Of a stretch of 5,463 nt of DNA, positions 1 through 5,463 are shown piece after piece (position 1 is the stretch's first letter; each line of letters starts with the position of its first letter). The notes below the pieces were generated by a model that saw only the letters and a program-made list of their open reading frames with translations, ran no database searches and was not told where the DNA came from. The translations under genes and the position numbers were made by a program. The DNA is from an uncultured Clostridia bacterium. GTDB taxonomy: Bacteria > Bacillota > Clostridia > Oscillospirales > Acutalibacteraceae. The stretch spans positions 1 through 5,463 of the forward strand of contig CAMEMA010000078.1 of assembly GCA_945926705.1 (NCBI GenBank). The letters are read 5' to 3'.

Positions 1-835
1 GTTGAACATCCGGAAAAGCTTCCTTAACCTTTCTCACGGAATTTATCACATTTGTATTATGTCCATGTGCGGAATCGAGTACCAAAACATCGACGTGAGC
101 CGCAACCAAAGCCTCTACTCTGTCCAAAACGTCTTTCGTAGCACCTATAGCTGCTCCGCATAAAAGTCTACCATCTTTATCTCTCGCTGAATTCGGATAA
201 AGAGCTGATTTTTCAATGTCTTTTATAGTTATAAGACCGCTAAAATCACCATTTTCGTCAACAAGCGGAAGTTTTTCTATTCTATGACGACGAAGAAGTT
301 CTTTAGCTTCTTGCATTGAAGTTCCGACAGGAGCAGTTATTAGATTCTCTTTAGTCATACAACCATCAATTTTTTGACTGTAATCTGAATATGTCATAAA
401 TCTCAAATCACGGTTGGTTATAATACCAACTAATTTTTTATCTTTACAAATTGGAATTCCCGAGATTTTATACTTGTCCATTAACATTTTAGCTTCATCT
501 ACCGTGTTTTCGGGAGAAAGGAAAAACGGACGTGAAATTACTCCATTTTCGGAACGTTTTACTCTATCAACTTGGTCAGCTTGATTCTCAATTGACATAT
601 TTTTATGAATAATTCCTATTCCGCCTTCCCTTGCTATCGCTATTGCCATTTTATACTCGGTAACTGTATCCATAGCTGCAGTCATAACAGGTATATTAAG
701 TTTAATCTTATCTGTTAAATATGTTTCGGTATTTACGTTCCTCGGTTCAACGTTTGATTCGCCCGGAATTAAAAGTACGTCGTCAAAAGTAAGTCCCTCT
801 TTGACAAATTTTTCGGATTCACTGATTTTTGACAT
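1..835 (-). CDS. guaB: IMP dehydrogenase, N-terminal part (runs off the window's left edge)
   Basis: IMP dehydrogenase oxidises IMP to XMP with NAD+, the committed cytosolic step of guanine nucleotide synthesis. My translation from the ATG at 835 gives 278 complete codons with no stop before the edge; the family is usually about 485-490 residues, so a little over half is present. Visible landmarks are GLTFDDVLLIP (14-24), AAMDTVTE (53-60), GGIGIIHKN (71-79), two CBS domains (about 98-155 and 160-215, the regulatory Bateman module inserted in the barrel), and VLVLDSAHGH (250-259), which includes the aspartate expected to contact NAD. The catalytic cysteine loop and flap lie outside the window. 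GAAGGAG at 844-850, 8 nt upstream of the ATG, fixes the start. It lies 141 nt after serS on the same strand; whether it is co-transcribed or has its own promoter is not settled by the sequence. Truncation is due only to the window edge. Confidence 0.97.
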   Translation of the reverse strand, partial: MSKISESEKFVKEGLTFDDVLLIPGESNVEPRNVNTETYLTDKIKLNIPVMTAAMDTVTEYKMAIAIAREGGIGIIHKNMSIENQADQVDRVKRSENGVISRPFFLSPENTVDEAKMLMDKYKISGIPICKDKKLVGIITNRDLRFMTYSDYSQKIDGCMTKENLITAPVGTSMQEAKELLRRHRIEKLPLVDENGDFSGLITIKDIEKSALYPNSARDKDGRLLCGAAIGATKDVLDRVEALVAAHVDVLVLDSAHGHNTNVINSVRKVKEAFPDVQ

Positions 836-923
836 AAATTATACTCCTTCATTATTAAATTTTTTATATTCAAACTCCACCTTATTGTTTCAGCAGAGCA
901 TAAAAGCATATTTTTATAGCGCA
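836..923 (-). promoter_or_regulatory. guaB leader region, weak candidate promoter elements
   Basis: This AT-rich stretch lies between the stem-loop behind serS and the guaB start. It contains the strong guaB ribosome binding site (844-850) and a second Shine-Dalgarno-like string, AAGGTGGAG (875-883), about 40 nt upstream of the start with no convincing small gene after it. Possible -10 boxes are TATAAA just after the stem-loop and TATGCT further on, but neither has a -35 partner better than about three matches at normal spacing. I do not see the conserved core of a purine riboswitch. It is listed so that the gap is described; a promoter here is possible but unproven. Confidence 0.25.
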
Positions 924-967
924 AAGCCAATGCCCGGAAAAACTGTTTTAATTCCGAACATCGGCCT
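924..967 (-). other. Long stem-loop in the serS-guaB intergenic region
   Basis: The arms at 924-939 and 952-967 can pair over 16 bp on the minus-strand RNA (12 Watson-Crick and 4 G-U pairs) around a 12-nt loop that can add a short AAA/UUU pairing. The hairpin begins 9 nt after the serS stop codon. No U-tract follows it on the minus strand, nor immediately after it on the plus strand, so it is not a textbook intrinsic terminator. It could be an RNA 3'-end or stability element for the serS transcript, a weak terminator, or part of the guaB leader. The structure is read by eye and no folding energy was computed. Confidence 0.6.
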
Positions 968-976
968 AATATAAAT

Positions 977-2248
977 TTATTTTATAACATCCACACCCAT
1001 AAACGCTCTCAAAACTTCAGGAACAGTCACGCTTCCATCCTCATTTTGATAATTTTCCAAAATAGCCGCAACAGTACGACCGACAGCCAATCCGGAACCA
1101 TTTAATGTATGAACGAGCTGAGCTTTTTCTTTATTGTTATTTTTATAACGTATTGCAGCTCTGCGTGCTTGATAATCTTCAAAATTTGAGCATGAAGATA
1201 TTTCTACATACCTTCCGTAAGACGGCATCCAAACTTCTATATCGTAAGTTTTCGCCGAACAGAATCCCAAATCTCCTGTAGACAAACACATTACTCTGTA
1301 AGGAATATTAAGCATTTGTAGTAAATGTTCTGCATCATTCGTGAGTTTTTCAAGTTCTTCATAAGAGTTCTCAGGCTTAACAAATTTTACAAGTTCAACT
1401 TTATTAAACTGATGCTGACGAACCAAACCACGAGTATCACGGCCTGCAGAACCGGCTTCCGAACGGAAACAAGCAGAGTATGCACAATATTTAATCGGCA
1501 ATTTATCACCATCTAAAATTTCGTCTCTATGATAATTTGTAACCGGAACTTCAGCAGTCGGAATCAAATAGTAATCGGTATTTTCAAGTTTAAACTCATC
1601 TTCTTTGAATTTCGGAAATTGACCCGTTCCGTAAAGAGAATCACTATTTGCCATATATGGCGGCAGCATCTCTTTATAACCGTTTTCAGTATGAGTGTTG
1701 AGAAAAAAGTTTATAATTGAACGCTCAAGTTTTGCTCCCAAACCCTTATAAAAATGAAATCTTGCACCAGTAACTTTTGCCGCTCTCTCGGGATCTAAAA
1801 TATCCAGATTTTTTCCAATATCCCAATGAGCTTTGGCTTCAAATTCAAACTTTCTGGGTTCACCCCAACGTCTTATTTCAACATTTTCTGAGTCGTCTTT
1901 TCCAATCGGTACATCTTTATTCGGAATATTAGGTATTGTTAAAATCAAATCACGTTGCATTTTTTCAAGCTCGGAAAGTTTTTTATTTTCTTCGCTTATT
2001 TTATCGGAAAGCTCTTTCATTTCTTTCATAACGACAGTAATATCTTCTCCGTTTTTTTTCATAACGGGGATTTTTTTACTCACTGCATTTTGAGTAGATT
2101 TCATACTTTCGACTTCCGCCAACGTTTTACGACGGATTTCATCTGCTTTCAAAACTTCATCTATTACTTTATCCATATTTGCCCCACGGCTGGCAATTGC
2201 TTTTTTTACGGTTTCGGGGTCATTTCTTATTTTTTTTATATCTAACAT
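977..2248 (-). CDS. serS: Serine--tRNA ligase (seryl-tRNA synthetase)
   Basis: It charges tRNA-Ser with serine through a seryl-adenylate intermediate in the cytosol, and also supplies Ser-tRNA-Sec where selenocysteine is used. The 423 residues match the usual length of the bacterial enzyme. The N-terminal part (about 27-105) is a charged helical hairpin rich in Lys and Glu, the coiled-coil arm that grips the long variable arm of tRNA-Ser. The class II catalytic core follows: TAEVP (231-235) at the serine pocket, motif 2 beginning FRSEAGSAGRDTRG (261-274), and motif 3 LNGSGLAVGRTVAAILENYQ (382-401). All key parts look intact. The ATG at 2248 is only 2 nt after the stop of the VanZ-like gene, and its GGGAG (2258-2262, 9 nt spacer) lies inside that gene's last codons, which suggests translational coupling. 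There is no room for a T-box leader or separate promoter directly upstream. The gene is followed by the stem-loop at 924-967. Confidence 0.98.
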   Translation of the reverse strand: MLDIKKIRNDPETVKKAIASRGANMDKVIDEVLKADEIRRKTLAEVESMKSTQNAVSKKIPVMKKNGEDITVVMKEMKELSDKISEENKKLSELEKMQRDLILTIPNIPNKDVPIGKDDSENVEIRRWGEPRKFEFEAKAHWDIGKNLDILDPERAAKVTGARFHFYKGLGAKLERSIINFFLNTHTENGYKEMLPPYMANSDSLYGTGQFPKFKEDEFKLENTDYYLIPTAEVPVTNYHRDEILDGDKLPIKYCAYSACFRSEAGSAGRDTRGLVRQHQFNKVELVKFVKPENSYEELEKLTNDAEHLLQMLNIPYRVMCLSTGDLGFCSAKTYDIEVWMPSYGRYVEISSCSNFEDYQARRAAIRYKNNNKEKAQLVHTLNGSGLAVGRTVAAILENYQNEDGSVTVPEVLRAFMGVDVIK

Positions 2249-2250
2249 TT

Positions 2251-2745
2251 TTAACGTCTCCCGTCATATTTATTTGCTTTATGTTTTGAACGAGCTTTCG
2301 TCGGAGAAGCGAAGTTATTTATGAAAATATAAAAAACCACACCTATACAAAACTCAGCAAATGCCAAAACTGCTTCGTTTATACCTATCTCCATACCGTT
2401 AAGAGATTTAAGATATATCTCCGCCACTGCAACACTCAAACCACAAAATAACAATGTAAAAATATTTGAAAAATAATTCTTTGAGTATAATCCTGCAATC
2501 AATGACAACATTATACCAAAAATAAAATACTCGGTAAACCTAAAAATAGAACAAACATCTCTAAAATTAAAATAATACCCCACATTAATATTTCTAAAAA
2601 ATCTATTCACGGAATTAATGGCTAAAGCATGACTCTCAATAAACTTAATATTGGTGTAAGGATTCAAAAAAATCCATAAAAATATCGCAATAGAAATTAA
2701 AACATAAATAAAATATCTTACTTTACTGATTTTACCGACAATCAT
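2251..2745 (-). CDS. Small VanZ-like integral membrane protein
   Basis: This 164-residue protein has about four predicted membrane helices by eye (roughly residues 9-27, 70-88, 92-111 and 124-143) and ends in a strongly basic tail (about 150-164) likely to be cytosolic. The spacing of helices and the segment FTEYFIFGIMLSLIAG (70-85), which resembles the H-F-x-E-Y-F-x-L-G pattern of VanZ-like proteins, point to that family. The usual D-E-x-H-Q and later D-x-x-x-D motifs are not recognisable; the equivalent stretch reads AVAEIYLKSLNG (106-117). VanZ itself is linked to low-level teicoplanin resistance, but most family members have no known function and none is claimed here. The ATG at 2745 is 15 nt after parB, with AGAGGA (2757-2762) overlapping the parB stop codon as the probable ribosome binding site. 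It sits between parB and serS and is probably in the same operon. The frame is intact, so it looks like a real if divergent gene. Confidence 0.8.
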   Translation of the reverse strand: MIVGKISKVRYFIYVLISIAIFLWIFLNPYTNIKFIESHALAINSVNRFFRNINVGYYFNFRDVCSIFRFTEYFIFGIMLSLIAGLYSKNYFSNIFTLLFCGLSVAVAEIYLKSLNGMEIGINEAVLAFAEFCIGVVFYIFINNFASPTKARSKHKANKYDGRR

Positions 2746-2760
2746 AAATTAAGTTTTCCT

Positions 2761-3624
2761 CTATTTTTCATCCATAAGAATCTTATAAAATTTCGAAAGG
2801 TCTTCTTCGCCATAAAATTCTATTTGAATCGTTCCCTTTTTTCTAACTCCGGATACAACTTTAACTTTTCTGCTAAATTTTTTATTTAATTCCGTCTCTA
2901 CCGTTTTGAAAAAAGCTTCTTTTTCAATTAATTTCACTGATTTGGGTTTTTCAATTTTTTTTAAATTCATTTTCTTAACGAGTCGTTCAAGTTGTCTGAC
3001 ATTCAAACCCTGAGAAAGAGTTAAATTTAAAGCATGTTCTATATCTTCCGAAGAATTAAGAGAAACAAGCGCTCTTGCATGTGCGGCGGTTATTTCACCG
3101 GATTCAAGCTTTTCGATAACTAAATTTGGAAGATTTAAAAGCCGAAGAGCGTTTGCAATATAAGAACGTGACTTCCCCATGACTTTAGCAACATCTTCTT
3201 GAGTAAAATTGTGCGCATCCATTAAAGCTTTATAACCTTTTGCTTCCTCAAAAGCTGATAAATCCTCACGTTGAAGATTTTCAACCAAAGCAAGTTCCAT
3301 TATTTTTGAATCATCTATATCTTTTATTACCACCGGCACTTCGGACAATCCCGCAATTTTGCCGGCTCGGAATCGACGTTCTCCCGCTATTATTTTGTAT
3401 TTACCCGAAGCAAGGGGTTTGACCACTATGGGTTGGATAATACCATGCTCGGCAATGGAATTAGCAAGCTCGGAAAGAGAATCTTCTTTGAACTTAAAAC
3501 GAGGTTGATTTAAATTTGCTTCAAGTTCTGAAATATTCAAAGTAACCGGTGCGTTTTCAGTTTCGGTATTGTTTTGCATGAAAATCAAATCCAATCCTTT
3601 GCCAAGTCCGCCGGATTTAGTCAT
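2761..3624 (-). CDS. parB: Chromosome partitioning protein ParB (Spo0J-type), parS-binding CTP switch
   Basis: ParB binds parS, closes as a CTP-dependent clamp, spreads on nearby DNA and directs ParA and SMC in origin segregation. The 287 residues match the chromosomal family. From the N-terminus: the ParA-contact segment GGLGKGLDLIF (5-15); the ParB/Srx nucleotide-binding domain with NQPR (39-42), GERRFRA (81-87) and ENLQRE (115-120); a helix-turn-helix region around 141-166 that reads parS; and a C-terminal dimerisation domain (about 245-287). The segment usually written GHARAL reads AHARAL (181-186), a mild substitution. The start at 3624 is supported by AAAAGGAG (3633-3640) with an 8-nt spacer and by the N-terminal motif starting at residue 5. 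It follows parA after 71 nt and precedes the VanZ-like gene by 15 nt. A matching parS lies about 900 bp upstream, ahead of parA. Confidence 0.97.
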   Translation of the reverse strand: MTKSGGLGKGLDLIFMQNNTETENAPVTLNISELEANLNQPRFKFKEDSLSELANSIAEHGIIQPIVVKPLASGKYKIIAGERRFRAGKIAGLSEVPVVIKDIDDSKIMELALVENLQREDLSAFEEAKGYKALMDAHNFTQEDVAKVMGKSRSYIANALRLLNLPNLVIEKLESGEITAAHARALVSLNSSEDIEHALNLTLSQGLNVRQLERLVKKMNLKKIEKPKSVKLIEKEAFFKTVETELNKKFSRKVKVVSGVRKKGTIQIEFYGEEDLSKFYKILMDEK

Positions 3625-3695
3625 AAAATTAACTCCTTTTATTTATGTTTTTACTTATCCATTCCATATGTAAATTTAGTACGTCAAACTTATTT

Positions 3696-4457
3696 TTACT
3701 GCTTTTTTACTATTTCTTTGGCTAAATTTTTATACGCAAAAGTTCCCAAATTAAGTTTTGCAAAGTATGGTACAGGTTTGCCGAAACCGGGTGCTTCGGA
3801 AATTTTTACCGTTCTGGGAATTGTTGTTTTAAAAACTTTATCAGAAAAGCTCTTTTTAACTTCCTCTATTACTTGGCGTGTAAGATTAAGTCTCAAGTCG
3901 CACATTGTCATTAAAATTCCCTCTATATCAAGCATATGGTTATGATGCCTTTTTACAACTTTTATGGTATTTATAAGCTGCGACAATCCCTCTAATGCAT
4001 AATATTCACATTGAATCGGAATAAGAACCGTGTCGCTCGAACAAAAAGCATTTATTGTGATAATCCCGAGAGATGGCGGACAATCTATCAAAATATAGTC
4101 ATAGACTTCTTTTACGTGAGAAATTTTATTTTTGAGTCTTGACTCCTTCCCTGAAAAAAGACTGATTCCGGCGTCAATTGAAGCCAAATTTATATGAGAT
4201 GGTATCAAATACAAATTTTTAAATTGTGTTTCAATAATAGCTTCTTCAGCGGAAGTGTCTTTTTCAAGAACGTCGTAAGATGATTTTGTTATTTCTCTCT
4301 TATCAAATCCAAGTCCGCTTGTGGTATTCCCTTGTGGGTCCAAATCTACAACAAGAACTTTTTTCCCTAAAATCCCCAATGAAGCCGACAAATTAATCGA
4401 AGTTGTCGTTTTACCGACGCCGCCTTTTTGATTGGAAACTGAAATTACTTTACCCAT
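3696..4457 (-). CDS. parA: Chromosome partitioning ATPase ParA (Soj-type)
   Basis: This is a deviant-Walker ATPase that dimerises with ATP, binds nucleoid DNA nonspecifically and is stimulated by ParB to drive or regulate origin segregation; in Bacillus the homologue Soj also controls DnaA. Length (253) is typical of the chromosomal short form without an N-terminal helix-turn-helix, unlike many plasmid ParA proteins. Visible motifs are the deviant Walker A KGGVGKTT (11-18) with signature lysine K11, the A' motif VVDLDPQGN (36-44), Walker B YILIDCPPSLG (121-131), and EYYALEGLSQL (151-161). The start at 4457 is fixed by GGAGG (4462-4466) and by the P-loop lying at the usual distance from the N-terminus. 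Transcription probably begins about 20 nt upstream at the promoter at 4484-4512. The parS palindrome lies just above that promoter, so ParB or Soj-like feedback on expression is plausible but not shown. Confidence 0.97.
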   Translation of the reverse strand: MGKVISVSNQKGGVGKTTTSINLSASLGILGKKVLVVDLDPQGNTTSGLGFDKREITKSSYDVLEKDTSAEEAIIETQFKNLYLIPSHINLASIDAGISLFSGKESRLKNKISHVKEVYDYILIDCPPSLGIITINAFCSSDTVLIPIQCEYYALEGLSQLINTIKVVKRHHNHMLDIEGILMTMCDLRLNLTRQVIEEVKKSFSDKVFKTTIPRTVKISEAPGFGKPVPYFAKLNLGTFAYKNLAKEIVKKQ

Positions 4458-4483
4458 AAATCCTCCGATTGCATTTTTTAAGT

Positions 4484-4512
4484 ATTATATCACAATGTTA
4501 AATTCAATTAAA
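4484..4512 (-). promoter_or_regulatory. Probable promoter of parA (extended -10)
   Basis: On the minus strand a perfect TATAAT (4484-4489) is preceded by TGA (4490-4492), which gives the full extended -10 pattern TGnTATAAT. With a 17-bp spacer the -35 position holds TTTAAT (4507-4512), only three of six matches, as is tolerated with an extended -10. The predicted transcript start is near 4477, leaving a leader of about 20 nt that contains the parA ribosome binding site GGAGG (4462-4466). It lies wholly within the rsmG-parA gap and points at parA. It would be read by the housekeeping sigma factor, and would drive parA-parB and probably the downstream genes. Confidence 0.7.
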
Positions 4513-4520
4513 ACCGTTTT

Positions 4521-4536
4521 TGTTTCACGTGAAACA
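4521..4536. promoter_or_regulatory. parS: parS centromere site, perfect 16-bp palindrome
   Basis: The sequence TGTTTCACGTGAAACA is a perfect inverted repeat and is identical to the widely conserved bacterial parS consensus bound by ParB/Spo0J. It begins 2 nt beyond the rsmG stop codon and ends 8 bp before the -35 position of the parA promoter, so its centre is about 51 bp upstream of the predicted transcript start. Its use is supported by the intact parB about 900 bp away. I saw only this one full match in the window. Its presence argues that this is chromosomal DNA close to the replication origin. Confidence 0.96.
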
Positions 4537-4538
4537 TT

Positions 4539-5243
4539 TTACAAAGGACTCTTAGAAATCTGCGAGTTTATGCGTGGATATTTAATTGGTGTATTCTTAA
4601 TTTTTTCCACTATTACTATACTTCTGGAGCCTTTTTCTCGGGGCAATTCAAAGTATTTGCACTCTTTGATTTTTCCGCCCATTGTATTTATTGAATTTTC
4701 AGAATTTTTAATTTCTTCTTCCGGATTTGGACCCTTCATCGCAGCAAAACAGCCTCCAAGTTTTACGTATCCAAGACAATATTCACTCAATATATTCAGC
4801 GGAGCAACCGCTCTGGAAACAGCAACATCAAATTTTTCCCTGAATTCATTTTTTTGAGCTAATTCTTCCGCTCGAGCATGAAAAATATCTATATTTAAAT
4901 CCAATTTATCGGAAAGTTCTTTTAAAAAAGTTATTCTCTTATTTAAACTGTCTACGAGCGTTAAATTTACGGATTCATCTAAAATTTTAATCGGAATACC
5001 GGGAAATCCGGCTCCTGTTCCGACATCTATTATTTTAGACTCTGAACCCATTTTTATAAATTTTGTTAAAATTATGCTGTCAAGAAAATGCTTAATCATT
5101 ATGTCTTTTGGTTCTTTTATTGCCGTAAGATTTGTATGTTTATTGTATTCAATTAAAAATTCCATATATATGCGAAATTTTTCAATTTGTTTTTCATTTA
5201 ATTCCAATCCTGCATTTTTAGCTTCATCCTTTAACAAAATCAT
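4539..5243 (-). CDS. rsmG: 16S rRNA (guanine-N7)-methyltransferase RsmG (GidB)
   Basis: It uses S-adenosylmethionine to make m7G at position 527 (E. coli numbering) in the 530 loop of 16S rRNA, near the decoding site; loss gives low-level streptomycin resistance in several bacteria. The 234 residues are full length. Visible features are NLTAI (38-42), KHFLDSI (51-57), the SAM-binding loop DVGTGAGFPG (73-82), LVDSLNKRITFL (96-107), SRAVAPL (143-149), and the family's basic C-terminal tail with KYPR (221-224) and KSPL at the end. The ATG at 5243 is 2 nt after the mnmG stop, with AAAGGAG (5254-5260) inside the last mnmG codons, so translation is probably coupled to mnmG. The stop codon is immediately followed by parS, and no terminator separates it from parA. 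Confidence 0.97.
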   Translation of the reverse strand: MILLKDEAKNAGLELNEKQIEKFRIYMEFLIEYNKHTNLTAIKEPKDIMIKHFLDSIILTKFIKMGSESKIIDVGTGAGFPGIPIKILDESVNLTLVDSLNKRITFLKELSDKLDLNIDIFHARAEELAQKNEFREKFDVAVSRAVAPLNILSEYCLGYVKLGGCFAAMKGPNPEEEIKNSENSINTMGGKIKECKYFELPREKGSRSIVIVEKIKNTPIKYPRINSQISKSPL

Positions 5244-5245
5244 TT

Positions 5246-5463
5246 TTAGTTTTCTCCTTTTCTATTTTTCGATGCAAGCCAAATAATTAGTACGGAAATG
5301 TCTGCAGGACTGACTCCTGAAATTCTTGCAGCTTGTCCTATATTTTGCGGACGTATCTTACCTAGCTTTTCCGCTGCTTCCAAACGAAGTCCTTTAATTG
5401 ATTTATAATCAATCGACTCCGGTAAAATTTTATTTTCCAGTCTACGCATTTCTGAAATTTGAC
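5246..5463 (-). CDS. mnmG: tRNA uridine-5-carboxymethylaminomethyl modification enzyme MnmG, C-terminal fragment
   Basis: MnmG (GidA) is an FAD enzyme that works with the GTPase MnmE to place a (carboxymethyl)aminomethyl group on the wobble uridine 34 of several tRNAs. Only the last 72 or so codons are in the window; the family is about 620-630 residues, so the FAD-binding domains lie beyond the right edge. The visible part is the helical C-terminal domain with its highly conserved tail: LPESIDY, LRLEAAEKLGKIRPQNIGQA and ISGVSPADISVL. This domain is known to contact MnmE and tRNA. The frame stays open to the window edge, so the start lies outside and the internal Met at 5449 is not the start. 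It heads the cluster and rsmG starts 2 nt after its stop codon. Truncation is due only to the window edge. Confidence 0.96.
   Translation of the reverse strand, partial: QISEMRRLENKILPESIDYKSIKGLRLEAAEKLGKIRPQNIGQAARISGVSPADISVLIIWLASKNRKGEN

Noticed and set aside
1..835. guaB or mnmG as truncated pseudogenes
   Set aside because: Both reading frames stay open to the window edges with conserved motifs intact, so they are incomplete only because the window ends.
769..909. A 46-codon minus-strand open frame starting in the guaB leader and overlapping the guaB start out of frame
   Set aside because: It has no ribosome binding site ahead of its ATG, overlaps real guaB coding sequence for about 67 bases, and its product resembles nothing recognisable.
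924..967. The stem-loop behind serS as an intrinsic terminator
   Set aside because: No run of U follows the hairpin on the minus strand (TGCGCTATAAAA follows) or directly on the plus strand. It is therefore reported as an unexplained structure and not as a terminator.
836..976. A purine riboswitch ahead of guaB
   Set aside because: The conserved three-way junction core and loop sequences of the guanine/adenine riboswitch are not present in either half of the gap.
1325..2245. Several plus-strand open frames of 60-96 codons lying inside serS
   Set aside because: They are antisense shadows of an intact seryl-tRNA synthetase, with low-complexity Phe/Ser/Ile-rich products and no ribosome binding sites.
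3655..3663. TTATCCATT in the parA-parB gap as a DnaA box
   Set aside because: It matches only seven of nine positions of TTATCCACA and stands alone in AT-rich DNA, with no cluster, so it does not support an origin here.
3682..3687. TTGACG on the minus strand in the parA-parB gap as a -35 box for parB
   Set aside because: At 16-18 bp spacing the -10 position reads close to GAATGG, with no TATAAT-like hexamer. parB is more simply read from the parA promoter.
4432..4857. A 141-codon plus-strand open frame spanning parS and antisense to rsmG
   Set aside because: It overlaps the parA start, the parA promoter, parS and the conserved rsmG coding region. Its product has no recognisable domain and no credible translation start signal.

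Overview
The window is AT-rich and every convincing gene lies on the minus strand. Read in the direction of transcription (high to low coordinates) it holds the 3' end of mnmG, rsmG, a consensus parS site with the parA promoter, parA, parB, a small VanZ-like membrane protein gene, serS, and the 5' part of guaB. The order mnmG-rsmG-parA-parB is the classic origin-proximal cluster of many bacteria. Strong GGAG-type ribosome binding sites, AT-rich codon use, a VanZ-like gene and serS just behind parB suggest a low-GC Firmicute, probably a Clostridia member, perhaps Oscillospirales-like. The lineage is inferred from gene order and protein style, not from a database match.

Layout: 5246-5463 is the C-terminus of MnmG, the tRNA-U34 modification enzyme, cut by the window edge. 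4539-5243 is rsmG, the 16S rRNA m7G methyltransferase, starting 2 nt after the mnmG stop. The 81-nt gap between rsmG and parA carries a perfect 16-bp parS palindrome (4521-4536) and a good extended -10 promoter facing parA. parA (3696-4457) and parB (2761-3624) are intact chromosomal-type partition genes. The 164-residue VanZ-like protein (2251-2745) follows 15 nt after parB, and serS (977-2248) starts only 2 nt after that gene. The 141-nt gap between serS and guaB contains a long GU-containing stem-loop with no U-tract and a guaB leader of uncertain function. guaB (1-835) is cut by the left edge.

How it works together: ParB should load on the local parS and ParA should act on the ParB-parS complex in origin segregation. 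mnmG, rsmG and serS are translation housekeeping genes, and guaB feeds GTP synthesis. From the parA promoter down to serS there is no terminator that I can recognise, so parA-parB-vanZ-like-serS is probably one transcript that also receives read-through from mnmG-rsmG.

I found no mobile element, CRISPR array, tRNA or rRNA gene, or new multi-gene system. The points most worth a second look are the parS/promoter arrangement, the unexplained stem-loop after serS, and the degenerate VanZ-like protein inserted between partition genes and serS.
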